From NCBI GenBank assembly GCA_020055645.1, contig CM034547.1, positions 70,032,884 to 70,096,883 on the forward strand: a DNA stretch of 64,000 nt, read 5' to 3'. The translations under genes were made by a program, and so were the position numbers. The stretch is from Tomocerus qinae (lineage: Eukaryota > Arthropoda > Collembola > Entomobryomorpha > Tomoceridae). Every line of letters starts with the position of its first letter. Position 1 is the first letter of the stretch. Shown here one piece after another: positions 63,201 to 64,000 of the stretch. The notes under the pieces are model-generated. The model ran no database searches. It saw nothing but the letters and a program-made list of their open reading frames with translations, and had not been told where the DNA came from.

Positions 63201-64000
63201 AGGGGTCGGAGAACATTCCTGTCTTAAGGTTTAAGTAGCCTTTGTCTCTTGCCGTGTCAAATGTGATCGGTTCTCGAAGGAATACCACGGTACCCTGCTC
63301 GAAGATGATACACAGTGGCTTCAATTTAAACGTTGCTGGGTCGATCATTGCTCTTTTGTTGATGTCTATGAGCCCAACTTTCATTGCTTCACGCAGAGTA
63401 CAGAAACTGGAGGTAGACGGATCACGCACAACAGCACTTCCCGGCTCAATGAGTTCGTGCCACACAGCTTCGTGCAACGGAGAAGTCAGCGAAGTTCTAG
63501 GATCGCAGAAAGTGCCCCGACGGAAATCAATGCAATTTTCTTTGACGGCCTCTCCGAAGGGAATGGCTTTGTCTACTGAAATGATAATACTCTTCTCGAC
63601 TCCTCTTTCGAAGTTGAGGGCCTTCCCGCTACGGGCATCTACGACGAGACCCTTCCCTACATCTACTTCTTCATCCTCAATTGCACTCACCAACGACTTG
63701 ATTCGCTGTGTCTGAAGGTTCTGAATTGCAGTCGTGTGGGGATTGACAATACCACTGTGAATTGCTTTCTCAATGTTGAGCCATTCGAGAAGGAGTGGAT
63801 CTGCAATCCTCCCCGTCTCACTGTCATATAAATGTTCATGGACAACTTCCGGGAGATTAAGCGGCCTATCTGTTGTTAGGACGAGACCTTTGTTCCTAGC
63901 CATATCTAAGGGAAGTACTGTATTGTCTGGACTTTTGGGCACTCTGTATAGACCTTGGATAGGATTCACTAGCCCTTGGCTAATTGCATCGGGGAGTTGA
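18068..64000 (-). CDS. shot: Spectraplakin (Short stop/MACF1/dystonin family), 3' part of gene, 31 exons
   Basis: Giant cytolinker that connects actin, microtubules and junctions. The first exons (calponin-homology and plakin domains in the family) lie beyond the window. Seen here, N to C: plakin repeats, about 3340 residues of spectrin repeats (roughly 30), two EF-hands, GAS2 microtubule-binding domain, and a basic Ser/Gly/Arg tail with an SxIP motif. Joined exons on the minus strand: 62626-64000, 60792-60938, 60418-60641, 60143-60335, 59942-60058, 59594-59839, 58813-59523, 55553-58729, 54960-55457, 54557-54883, 53977-54483, 53246-53902, 52462-53154, 52223-52377, 51009-51282, 50595-50924, 49528-50511, 49213-49410, 49005-49135, 48779-48941, 48525-48683, 48280-48413, 44634-44805, 43877-43994, 43326-43552, 29152-29269, 25328-25491, 22772-22907, 21637-21714, 21205-21412, 18068-18266. 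All phases agree, giving 4273 codons including the stop. Splice sites were read by eye; transcripts could add or skip exons. Confidence 0.93.
18670..18965. repeat. Possible degenerate foldback element in last spectraplakin intron
   Basis: The left end (CAGTCGGTAACCTCCATATT) weakly matches the reverse complement of the right end (CTCAGTAACCTAACCATATT). Between them are GGTAACC motifs and G-rich GAGGGAAAAA repeats. Imperfect, so only a candidate. Confidence 0.35.
21205..21412 (-). CDS. shot: Spectraplakin tail exon with SxIP EB1-binding motif
   Basis: 208 bp (2 + 68 codons + 2). It begins [22 protein letters not shown] in a basic, serine-rich setting is the EB1-binding SxIP motif that carries spectraplakins to growing microtubule plus ends. 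The remainder is low-complexity Ser/Gly/Thr/Arg. Donor AAAG|GTAAAT. Confidence 0.88.
21637..21714 (-). CDS. shot: Spectraplakin tail exon, basic Ser/Pro repeats
   Basis: 78 bp (2 + 25 codons + 1). Reads [18 protein letters not shown] then [10 protein letters not shown]-type repeats characteristic of the family's microtubule-lattice-binding tail. Confidence 0.87.
22772..22907 (-). CDS. shot: Spectraplakin tail exon
   Basis: 45 codons plus one base: [18 protein letters not shown] then [13 protein letters not shown], ending SSAGPG. The VRERS-R-S-P-M pattern and the TPDS-SD stretch match the C-terminal tail of insect Short stop. Donor GGAC|GTACGT. Confidence 0.88.
22908..25327. other. Spectraplakin tail intron
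   Basis: Phase-0 intron of 2.4 kb. A Ser-rich open stretch at about 24480-24690 on the minus strand ([15 protein letters not shown]) might be an unused or alternative exon, but no acceptor/donor pair keeps the frame convincingly. Confidence 0.45.
25328..25491 (-). CDS. shot: Spectraplakin exon: end of GAS2 domain and start of tail
   Basis: Two bases plus 54 codons. [20 protein letters not shown] closes the GAS2 region and is nearly the insect Short stop sequence. It is followed by a Ser-rich tail ending AGPITK. The donor is AAG|GTTCCT, weaker than others here. Reading through would add 33 codons to a stop at 25229, so an alternative C-terminus is possible. Confidence 0.92.
25492..29151. other. 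Spectraplakin intron within the GAS2 region
   Basis: 3.7 kb between exons ending DPCR and starting AKGRTN. AT-rich, one 28-bp duplication, no gene. Confidence 0.5.
28262..28316 (+). repeat. 28-bp tandem duplication in intron
   Basis: CTCATTAATTACAAAATATT plus TAC occurs twice about 28 bp apart. Confidence 0.8.
29152..29269 (-). CDS. shot: Spectraplakin exon: core of GAS2 microtubule-binding domain
   Basis: 39 codons plus one base: [20 protein letters not shown] then [19 protein letters not shown], near-invariant in Short stop, MACF1 and GAS2 proteins. Acceptor TTTTTAACAG, donor AGAG|GTAAGT. It is the only coding sequence between the 12-kb retroelement and the tail exons. Confidence 0.95.
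29626..30213 (+). repeat. 5' LTR of the 12-kb element
   Basis: 588 bp, matching 41053-41638 except for one extra T in a T run and one extra A. Starts TATTATAATATG and ends ATACCTATTTA, not TG...CA. Contains a TATA box (TATATAA, 30025-30031) and AATAAA (30049-30054). Confidence 0.95.
30216..30233 (+). promoter_or_regulatory. Candidate primer-binding site
   Basis: TGGCTCCCCGTGCTAACC starts two bases after the 5' LTR. TGG pairs with a tRNA CCA end; I could not assign the tRNA by eye. Confidence 0.5.
30234..30981 (+). other. Leader of the 12-kb element
   Basis: Pyrimidine-rich sequence between the primer-binding site and the first convincing start. Several overlapping open frames (up to 132 codons) lack recognisable domains and look non-coding. 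It may contain packaging or splice-donor signals; none can be named. Confidence 0.4.
30982..31527 (+). CDS. Leader protein or Gag N-terminus (frame A), 181 codons
   Basis: Begins ATG at 30982 ([16 protein letters not shown]). The product is hydrophilic, with an acidic helical stretch ([16 protein letters not shown]) and a Ser/Pro-rich end. It stops at 31527, inside a zone where the Gag frame is already open (from 31491), so one frame change would join them. A second reading frame overlaps it over most of its length. No homologue recognised. It may be the true N-terminus of Gag, which in BEL/Pao elements is variable. Confidence 0.5.
   Translation: MSDPQDEQSPTSSRAYTRQQGQAQLPAHFDLTKSPYTEARNRNQQIASSTASTKTNPDEELISDDEFLAKLRRIQQSIPDPKRELSNQLANISSRRGTTSHARSQSVRGTTPEVSTSQSHSLSPRRAVPALQGQDTPTLPKDTRQSLFSRVIRPLFGNNQEDPEGRQTGDRTQTGLQTETP
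30998..31630 (+). CDS. Overlapping leader frame (frame B) with Cys/His motif
   Basis: Open for about 210 codons in a different frame over the same DNA as the preceding entry; first ATG at 30998. The product is basic and Pro-rich and contains [12 protein letters not shown], a Cys/His cluster that could bind zinc, and ends in Lys/Arg/Ser-rich sequence overlapping the Gag start. It may be a shadow of frame A, the reverse, or real dual coding. Undecided. Confidence 0.3.
   Translation: MNNPPHLVEHTLDSKGRPNSLHTLTLQKAHIQKQEIEINKLQVVQPVLKQTPTKNLSLTTNFWQSSGASNNPSLIQKGNSATSSRISQVDEVLPPTLDPKAFVVPPPKYQLASLIRYHRAERCPHCKVKIHRPCQRIRANHSSHVLSDHFLATTKKTQKVDKPVTEPKPVSKPKPRRQSSRTLHSSTKNGWPTTSKRTTKSTPRGSERRR
31563..35312 (+). 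CDS. Gag-protease-GPCR fusion polyprotein, 1249 codons, running into envelope N-terminus
   Basis: One uninterrupted frame. Residues 1-165: disordered Pro/Gly/Asn start, then helices. About 180-340: BEL/Pao Gag core ([21 protein letters not shown]1759-like). About 488-560: three zinc knuckles, CX2CX4HX4C first. About 590-750: aspartic protease (DUF1758-like) with catalytic [10 protein letters not shown] at Asp 611 and [11 protein letters not shown]. The usual TTLGYVVLG end of the domain follows. Where reverse transcriptase should begin there is a hydrophobic segment, then a seven-transmembrane receptor (about 850-1145), then a second signal-like segment and cysteine-rich ectodomain start that belong to the envelope. 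The frame is open to 31491 upstream of the first ATG. It stops at 35310-35312. Confidence 0.88.
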   Translation: MDGQPPPNGQQNLPPGDQNGGGDDGDQNGNNRRRHNDRSRESTPQSRDDDEGQRARRRIIFANMEDHLDNHAAIAAALDKIDQAIEDHEENRRQLIEIDIEIYLEELKQLKTDLDKQQKNCFKIYDNELHEGEETTPQERAVAYYNPLESNYHRILRKLMALEKVICPSKTVANSSSVNKLKIPKFSLPRFSGKPEHWSAFKDNFETVVIKEPAYSPAQKLRLLNDALKDGSRKHINSDLKVNDQNWETAWKRLTSRYDTPREMAHAALKPILDLPTLMIQTEDGINRLVDIARASEAHLKEINTQVPLYHVFYIHFILGRLDSKTAKAFNDSIKNDDIPTFEQCLEFLSKKAKAIGLNTQIRNTCKQSGDKPKELRFHHKSRKGPRIMVATQDTEGETTDNYSDSETSGTSATSICSVASGTKKKRQSRRKSERKKSVNFAGKPPPRFHKKGQNRSPSPGHSKFGPSRFKNDNQSQFPPKDSHDNSCSLCHKKDHRVTACPKYQAMSVKERINWIKTNRKCFNCVGNHRVSNCTSKFSCMTCRKRHHTSTHLEPESPRSSSPHRKGQQMPVLNHSRIFLDEQEEEIGLLPTAIVNLQNNGKTRRVRCLLDCGAQNSFITEKMAKQLQLEGFGETKRFTVAGGKTIPSLGKTMFWIQSIVNPTNSYRVIAYILPDITSPLPNQSFDKKELLHLEGLPLADPTFNETRPIEVLLGSAIYDNVMETKKITGLSGTPSAYRTTLGYVVLGKTKKTVKEFLRSISKLAKLPDSDEDDFDCPILPHELENKPTATGSRITHIAHEKGYYEMPKLYLNQCLKSSAWPWIYTAVVMVLANIQQTSATETNPNKKTRSWWTTTMVFYCVIVFAILGFIGNTITLIAISRTPQLKKNKFNWLIMSLCCSDLLFSSVTLPMTAVRYYYDAWMLGPFMCQVYAWFLYGNLCCSLANILTISFNRYVCIVHHWDYPNLFSKYRMWFMIIVTWVLSFLMVTPPAIGIWGKLGPKPNNPASCSIIPDKYGQSPKKMIWIVGICFPTAIIIYCYARIFFYTRKIRRQVGTLTQRSITGYEERNKEEKQLFRMICFVFLGFLFNFQPVIILNLYDPKREKVSKLVHIGSALLAWSSSWTNVLIYAISNPQYRSAYKKLLLPRRRLTATHSSTTIITTTIILLLMGSGMATFHQTQPNLSKLASPCEYEWPPHHEIPECTSTISWLHTKINGTLCFRNITCDPGKMIAPEGTSCLNVSNDTQCKGI
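34128..34995 (+). CDS. Captured rhodopsin-class GPCR domain, Tre1/Moody-like, inside the polyprotein
   Basis: Seven hydrophobic segments in order. TM1 has [12 protein letters not shown] (conserved Asn 1.50), TM2 has CCSDLLF (Asp 2.50), TM3 starts at FMCQVYAW (disulfide Cys) and ends with FNRYVCI, i.e. NRY in place of DRY (Asn at polyprotein residue 952), as in the insect Tre1/Moody receptors. Extracellular loop 2 has the partner Cys (PASCSIIP). TM6 has FNFQP instead of CWxP, and TM7 has NVLIY instead of NPxxY, followed by the helix-8 stretch [12 protein letters not shown]. The ATG at 34128 sits in a strong initiation context (ACCACCATGG), so independent translation from a spliced mRNA is possible. 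No introns, which points to capture from mRNA. Ligand unknown. Confidence 0.88.
35278..35700 (+). CDS. Envelope glycoprotein segment in shifted frame (Gn ectodomain part)
   Basis: Cysteine-containing open frame that overlaps the end of the polyprotein frame by 35 bases and the start of the long envelope frame by about 145 bases. It carries the sequence expected between the signal-like segment near 35025-35080 and the Gn part encoded after 35583. It therefore looks like the middle of one envelope protein interrupted by two single frame changes (one near 35280-35312, one near 35556-35700). It has no start of its own that looks authentic. Confidence 0.6.
   Translation: MYPTTHNAKEFKETTLDDLECQSHFTPPDPAIFYQDDVRSPLCAVGDHVLKHCQHFTEQYENVPVIIQDGQLHPLLKLNLQQDARKESFESYTCKGSCTKEKCTSNNARVTDYSANSSAALTKFELIANVVTILQRCFTA
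35556..38030 (+). CDS. Gn/Gc-like envelope glycoprotein (phlebovirus class II fusion type), main part
   Basis: Open for over 800 codons; the first ATG is at 35583. Layout as in phlebovirus glycoprotein precursors: a cysteine-rich Gn ectodomain, a transmembrane segment at about 36100-36215, a cytosolic basic stretch, a second hydrophobic segment at about 36415-36475 that would act as the Gc signal, a large cysteine-rich Gc ectodomain, and a C-terminal anchor at about 37935-38010 with a short basic tail. Several N-glycosylation sites are present. Around 37477-37540 the spacing of Cys and the SGC..C element resembles the Gc domain III start. Similar envelopes are known in some nematode BEL/Pao elements. 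Its N-terminal part lies in other frames. Confidence 0.78.
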   Translation: MQGFVYERKMYLKQCKGDRLFCEQFGCTNEIRANCECRYNSSTLLHRMISPLGDFYPQCWGTMRLFTRKEDLSHSQTVYPCATCSIECTKTGLKISTPGIVAKYIKAQKNPNFVSVVPTSFETALQLTKSMSSSPGKLQIEIWVLDYDSPTIRSITCPRIPFCELIDCHFCADRWRNFSCYTYIQYVIIAIATLTLSSIIFTVIYISKIICTLLRCISWPLRIVIQFMRARKTRPKPITRESDEDIGTPLIEVAPHISTPIVEARNETRSARRNSTRVRRRDYLPTRLLTIFSLWVSIFLCYGCSDFASISAQSKECHYASDTTTTCTVRINTRLSLAALDQKTCFRIQDAKNHVLGSIVIETKSVALTCMKELLYYIPKAVPHCTSAIKCYNIFGSALCHGTHCENFGINDTIKEFRSTETNLGWNYCRNFRHNWCFLPIPSDCNFYRVALVNPTNQAYKVWKCNEWRNSVKLSITHHLGNETTTNLTTIHAGIPVKIGKMEFTLISITEPYTPVLNQCLLSRNNQYSLSACLNRGQTEIGSIGEIACPQEQDAKTVSHNCFANLGLVRTIPTQDGVRCVADLVDPEKVLAENRLPLKLENGMLIADSGNISFLSASTSALEIQMTTNDLQITKEIQDISCSVEIISLSGCFNCLESAELILVGKVDIGSETGTLECPDAGFFSPVPLTDQFTKHQIIMKLSQPNVHMNCTFKCAKHVIPLTITGHLHYSEDVDVRDEMTDTSFTLFQDTNKTESTTSGFSWDNLGLNWANIKSVLQLPFTIGSFLSSIFSSWILKIIVFILIIACLAGILYLCSQRLIKKMI
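38232..38639 (+). CDS. Accessory protein 1, N-terminal part (Pro/Thr-rich), 135 codons
   Basis: ATG at 38232 lies one base after a good splice acceptor (GGTCTTTGCAG), suggesting expression from a spliced subgenomic mRNA. The product is acidic with many Pro, Thr and Ser and begins [17 protein letters not shown]. No family recognised. It ends just where an open frame with coiled-coil sequence begins (38606), so both probably form one protein broken by a single frame change between 38606 and 38639. Confidence 0.6.
   Translation: MDTSQHFFNGTMEELEFILNTPKTPVTMVPSPDIAPLPWSPFSLPPLTVNNEIENTTSTLEAEKPLDLSHHTLTVPESSKVLVVNTSTSENSKPPTTTIVPTGPTKEIINLLTTPPLIDISSIIDEFITSSPPNN
38606..39262 (+). CDS. Accessory protein 1, C-terminal part (coiled coil, basic tail)
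   Basis: Open from 38606 without an ATG until inside; no start of its own is convincing. Two helical, heptad-rich stretches (around [15 protein letters not shown] and [19 protein letters not shown]) are followed by a Lys/Thr-rich tail. Unknown function. Likely the continuation of the frame at 38232-38639. Confidence 0.55.
   Translation, partial: RIYNLESTQQLNSQSFNEAILQDAELNQIDDYNIVINSNVQENLELRRKIINLENTISSNSQFASMRATRIRFLERYVLEIHNEKTRIQQILNTLLHPGPSASHPLTNTSCPLSGRERMIHEDMKYWFTVAQTLKLDVEKAIEEKEKAEWDWSRENQHHIEALATIQSLQKQIKSMRLRIFPAHRKINSKTSKTVPTKRTGIPTKGTTRKQTTSSTAN
39503..40126 (+). CDS. Accessory protein 2, N-terminal part (coiled coil)
   Basis: ATG at 39503 ([15 protein letters not shown]), about 90 bases after a splice-acceptor-like TTTTATTTTGTAACCAG at 39414. 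An acidic Asp/Ser start is followed by long coiled coil. After about 40050 the helical character is lost in this frame but continues in another, pointing to a frame change between 40048 and 40126. No family recognised. Confidence 0.55.
   Translation: MDLILSNYDSDSDSNSFLSVDDGNCIPTNADSSDKKYAELLQKYNYVKQWNKQCRASYIEVSGKYNVALKIQSEVEPIVTQLCDLVESTNQRLESTNEKLVLTTAELMKVTCAHKNNKATIKLWQGRYGNEQQRLQEKITDYLILEQNHDVWIREHKDLQEKHQKLEGVNEILQADVVYKDEDMPPYNVPLPILTTVMMKSMITIMI
40048..40884 (+). CDS. Accessory protein 2, C-terminal part (coiled coil, basic end)
   Basis: Open from 40048 to a TAA at 40882-40884. Continuous heptad-rich helix (for instance [18 protein letters not shown]), then an Arg-rich end ([13 protein letters not shown]). 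It appears to continue the frame at 39503-40126. Length and coiled-coil nature recall structural or cytoskeletal adaptors, but no relative is recognised. Confidence 0.55.
   Translation, partial: RYATLQRAITDLNNRYDEVNDNHHDLKLQLEEAEAQNAVLQADIDRINKEKLQSQIETQSSRNNRKRLCAEFKKVKNDYSNLQKLSKGYEQAGALFRAENKQLQQQLRDNKPEGQFLLREQLDAKDEEIAHLSQSLRKKQTEIWEHQDDFARQVLEKKKILQAKAIVQAKLDDTKMVLEHTQEGLEIQNQAISNLQTEVTLTRQRCVRQYIRRAKVLTTIRSDNLQTRALHAARITLQNAQRARRYIGIHKEYRHGMSVFIQNLNQRRLLRSRRDFVN
41053..41638 (+). repeat. 3' LTR of the 12-kb element
   Basis: 586 bp, the partner of 29626-30213. TATATAA at 41452-41458 and AATAAA at 41476-41481. A mostly purine stretch with two C residues (AAAGGCCGGGAGAA) directly precedes it and is the candidate polypurine tract. 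Confidence 0.95.
41644..43325. other. Remainder of the GAS2-splitting intron
   Basis: Original intron sequence to the right of the retroelement. A short plus-strand frame around 42950-43040 ([12 protein letters not shown]) faintly recalls the C-terminus of a retroelement integrase but is too short to call. Confidence 0.4.
43326..43552 (-). CDS. shot: Spectraplakin exon: EF-hand 2 and start of GAS2 domain
   Basis: Two bases plus 75 codons. EF-hand 2 reads [13 protein letters not shown]: the loop has 11 rather than 12 residues and lacks the central Gly, so calcium binding is doubtful. The GAS2 domain begins at [15 protein letters not shown] and continues [13 protein letters not shown], then breaks at CGG|GTAAGT. 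The rest of the domain lies 14 kb away. Confidence 0.94.
43877..43994 (-). CDS. shot: Spectraplakin exon: EF-hand 1
   Basis: 39 codons plus one base, [20 protein letters not shown] then [18 protein letters not shown]. The loop [12 protein letters not shown] has canonical calcium ligands at positions 1, 3, 5 and 12 and Gly at 6, so it should bind calcium. Confidence 0.93.
44634..44805 (-). CDS. shot: Spectraplakin exon: pre-EF-hand helix region
   Basis: One base plus 57 codons. The core, [19 protein letters not shown] followed by [11 protein letters not shown] and WEDWRKR, is the conserved helix ahead of the EF-hands in all spectraplakins. Donor AGG|GTAAGT. Confidence 0.92.
44806..46440. other. 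Spectraplakin intron, part between the pre-EF-hand exon and the MITE
   Basis: No exon seen besides scattered short open frames. The rest of this intron (46849-47968) is also featureless up to the probable 54-nt exon. Confidence 0.45.
46443..46848. mobile_element. TA-flanked MITE in spectraplakin intron
   Basis: Perfect 22-bp terminal inverted repeats at 46441-46462 and 46829-46850 (TACCGTATTAATCGAATTAA... and complement), of which the outer TA is probably the target duplication as in Tc1/mariner elements. A 30-bp block GGCGAATTATTTCGATACGG plus AGAATTATTT occurs twice inside (46538 and 46721), with a third variant near the right end. No coding capacity. Confidence 0.8.
47969..48022 (-). CDS. 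shot: Probable 54-nt cassette exon of spectraplakin (linker)
   Basis: Preceded by a long pyrimidine tract ending TTTCCAG and followed by GAG|GTTGGC. It would add 18 residues ([18 protein letters not shown], last codon shared) in the linker between the last spectrin repeat and the EF-hands. It is 54 nt and enters and leaves in the same split-codon phase as the flanking exons, so it can be skipped or included without a frame change. The donor is weaker than its neighbours, hence alternative use is likely. Inference from splice signals only. Confidence 0.6.
48280..48413 (-). CDS. shot: Spectraplakin exon: end of rod and linker to EF-hands
   Basis: 44 codons plus two bases ([17 protein letters not shown] to STTP). 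The donor CCCGG|GTAAGT leaves a split Gly codon. The C-terminal half is a basic, proline-containing linker. Confidence 0.86.
48525..48683 (-). CDS. shot: Spectraplakin exon: last spectrin repeat, helix A-B
   Basis: 53 codons, [19 protein letters not shown] to QIQILIK, phase 0 at both ends. Contains [12 protein letters not shown]. Confidence 0.88.
48779..48941 (-). CDS. shot: Spectraplakin exon: spectrin repeat
   Basis: One base plus 54 codons ([18 protein letters not shown] to SSWANQ). Carries the [17 protein letters not shown] segment, which matches the second-to-last repeat of MACF1/Short stop. Confidence 0.88.
49005..49135 (-). CDS. shot: Spectraplakin exon: spectrin repeat, helix A
   Basis: 43 codons plus two bases ([19 protein letters not shown] to LLEEQE). 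The next exon completes a Lys codon. Contains the [10 protein letters not shown] loop typical of late MACF1/Short stop repeats. Confidence 0.87.
49213..49410 (-). CDS. shot: Spectraplakin exon: spectrin repeat, helices B-C
   Basis: 66 codons, [16 protein letters not shown] to LEQALKE, phase 0 at both ends; donor GAG|GTAATT. Confidence 0.88.
49528..50511 (-). CDS. shot: Spectraplakin exon: three spectrin repeats
   Basis: 328 codons, three repeat lengths, phase 0 at both ends ([16 protein letters not shown] to ALIEQHK). Three helix-A motifs are visible: [24 protein letters not shown] and [12 protein letters not shown]. The last resembles the closing rod region of MACF1. Confidence 0.92.
50595..50924 (-). 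CDS. shot: Spectraplakin exon: one spectrin repeat
   Basis: 110 codons, one repeat length, phase 0 at both ends ([16 protein letters not shown] to EQLNRFM). Contains [12 protein letters not shown]. Confidence 0.9.
51009..51282 (-). CDS. shot: Spectraplakin exon: spectrin repeat
   Basis: One base completes the preceding codon, then 91 codons ([13 protein letters not shown] to VELAKLK). Contains [15 protein letters not shown]. Donor AAA|GTAAAT. Confidence 0.89.
51283..52222. other. Intron in spectrin rod
   Basis: 940 bp, AT-rich, much longer than its neighbours; no repeat or exon recognised. Confidence 0.5.
52223..52377 (-). CDS. shot: Spectraplakin exon: part of spectrin repeat
   Basis: 51 codons plus two bases, [17 protein letters not shown] to KVEALN. 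The donor AACAG|GTCCGT splits an Arg codon that the next exon completes with one base (RQAQELTE). Confidence 0.86.
52462..53154 (-). CDS. shot: Spectraplakin exon: two spectrin-like repeats
   Basis: 231 codons, [13 protein letters not shown] to FHDTLQ, phase 0 at both ends. Strongly helical. Tryptophans are fewer than usual in helix A, so these are divergent repeats. Confidence 0.88.
53246..53902 (-). CDS. shot: Spectraplakin exon: two spectrin repeats
   Basis: 219 codons, twice the repeat length, phase 0 at both ends. Helix-A motifs [10 protein letters not shown] and [10 protein letters not shown] lie about one repeat apart. Confidence 0.9.
53977..54483 (-). CDS. shot: Spectraplakin exon: spectrin repeats
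   Basis: 169 codons, [12 protein letters not shown] to IQMSKA, phase 0 at both ends, GCT|GTAAGC donor. Contains the helix-A motif [10 protein letters not shown]. Confidence 0.9.
54557..54883 (-). CDS. shot: Spectraplakin exon: one spectrin repeat
   Basis: 109 codons, the length of one spectrin repeat, phase 0 at both ends. Contains [12 protein letters not shown]. The exon border falls in the inter-repeat register, as is common in spectrin-type genes. Confidence 0.9.
54960..55457 (-). CDS. shot: Spectraplakin exon: spectrin repeats
   Basis: 166 codons, [20 protein letters not shown] to RIKEHD, phase 0 at both ends (GAT|GTAAGT donor). Two helix-A motifs are visible: [10 protein letters not shown] and LSDWLEKMS. 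Confidence 0.9.
55553..58729 (-). CDS. shot: Spectraplakin exon: 1059 codons, spectrin rod core with Ser/Pro-rich insert
   Basis: A single 3177-bp exon, phase 0 at both ends, starting [14 protein letters not shown] and ending LKERV-type helix at AGG|GTGAGA. It codes for about nine spectrin repeats (helix-A tryptophans in [26 protein letters not shown] and FLRWLTQAE). At 58226-58438 the helical pattern is broken by about 70 residues rich in Ser, Pro, Arg and Gly with several SP/TP pairs, which looks disordered and could be phosphorylated. On the opposite strand a 424-codon frame is open; it is a shadow of this exon. Confidence 0.93.
58813..59523 (-). CDS. shot: Spectraplakin exon: about two spectrin repeats
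   Basis: 237 codons, phase 0 at both ends. Two helix-A tryptophan motifs are visible ([10 protein letters not shown] and FDQWFTDM), about one repeat apart. Ends at AAG|GTACTT. Confidence 0.9.
59594..59839 (-). CDS. shot: Spectraplakin exon: spectrin repeat
   Basis: 82 codons, phase 0 at both ends, [17 protein letters not shown] to LIEAVRQ. It includes ALAWLKDV, the conserved tryptophan of helix A. Confidence 0.88.
59942..60058 (-). CDS. shot: Spectraplakin exon: spectrin-repeat helix
   Basis: 39 codons, [17 protein letters not shown] to TSVYQ, phase 0 at both ends, with clear CCAG acceptor and CAG|GTATGC donor. Too short to stand out as an open frame alone; supported by splice sites and phase. 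Confidence 0.85.
60143..60335 (-). CDS. shot: Spectraplakin exon: spectrin repeat
   Basis: One base completes the previous codon, then 64 codons ([17 protein letters not shown] to KFIDESR). The donor is CGT|GTACGT. It contains the expected tryptophan of helix A. Confidence 0.86.
60418..60641 (-). CDS. shot: Spectraplakin exon: spectrin repeat
   Basis: Coding sequence from [14 protein letters not shown] to ELKKYK; the last codon is split after two bases (AA|GTAAGC) and completed by the next exon. The helical heptad pattern and length fit a spectrin-repeat part. Confidence 0.87.
60792..60938 (-). CDS. shot: Spectraplakin exon: spectrin-repeat helix
   Basis: 49 codons starting [15 protein letters not shown] with an invariant-type tryptophan (LLDWL), phase 0 at both ends. 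The acceptor is TTTTAG and the donor AAG|GTATTC. It begins the spectrin rod after the plakin repeats. Confidence 0.88.
60939..62625. other. Intron between plakin-repeat exon and spectrin rod
   Basis: 1.7 kb. No coding exon or repeat recognised; the short minus-strand frame at 61509-61712 lacks domain features. Confidence 0.5.
62626..64000 (-). CDS. shot: Spectraplakin exon: plakin (plectin-type) repeats, continues past window edge
   Basis: The frame is open for 458 codons from the window edge to a donor after GCGAGG. The protein is a series of roughly 38-residue units of the kind 'AI..GLI.P....I.DP....', typical of plakin repeats in giant Short stop and MACF1 isoforms. These repeats bind intermediate filaments in vertebrates; in arthropods they mark junctional isoforms. 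The exon is large and its 5' end is not in the window. It joins in phase 0 to the first spectrin exon at 60938. In the family this exon is often isoform-specific. Confidence 0.9.

Noticed and set aside
62611-63715. Plus-strand open frames of 94-157 codons
   Set aside because: Antisense shadows of the plakin-repeat exon.
1-64000. CRISPR arrays, operons, ribosome binding sites, rRNA genes
   Set aside because: Eukaryotic DNA with spliceosomal introns; no regularly spaced repeat array or rRNA sequence seen. tRNA genes were not evident by eye, though a scanner such as tRNAscan would be needed to exclude them.

Overview
The window is eukaryotic, AT-rich DNA from an invertebrate animal, most likely an arthropod. 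The main gene has phase-consistent GT-AG introns. Its EF-hand/GAS2 region resembles the insect Short stop protein more closely than vertebrate MACF1 or dystonin. A springtail or crustacean would fit, but that is only a guess.

Layout. (1) Bases 1-17600 are gene-poor. They hold a complete, very young 3.5-kb LTR element (1832-5354) whose two 415-bp LTRs appear identical, and a TTAA-flanked foldback element (12675-12953). (2) From 18068 to beyond 64000, on the minus strand, lies the 3' part of a spectraplakin gene (shot/MACF1 family). I could join 31 exons with matching phases, giving about 4270 residues: a plakin-repeat exon running off the window edge, about 30 spectrin repeats, two EF-hands, a GAS2 domain and a basic Ser/Arg-rich tail with an EB1-binding SxIP motif. 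A further 54-nt exon is probable. (3) The intron that splits the GAS2 domain is 14 kb long because it carries a 12.0-kb LTR element (29626-41638) on the opposite strand. (4) A TA-flanked MITE (46443-46848) sits in another intron.

The 12-kb element is the prize. Its LTRs differ only by two 1-nt indels, and a 5-bp target duplication (AAGCC) flanks it. It encodes BEL/Pao-type Gag with zinc knuckles and an aspartic protease. Where reverse transcriptase, RNase H and integrase should follow, the same reading frame continues into an intronless seven-transmembrane receptor of the rhodopsin class with an NRY motif, as in the Tre1/Moody family. Next come a Gn/Gc-like envelope glycoprotein of phlebovirus type and two coiled-coil accessory proteins. 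No polymerase or integrase is visible, so the element looks like a non-autonomous, helper-dependent retrovirus-like element that captured a host signalling receptor. Several open frames are broken by single frame changes. Because the LTRs also differ only by 1-nt indels, consensus errors are a live alternative to decay or programmed frameshifting.

Most other open frames are antisense or out-of-frame shadows of spectrin and plakin exons, or lie inside the LTRs.
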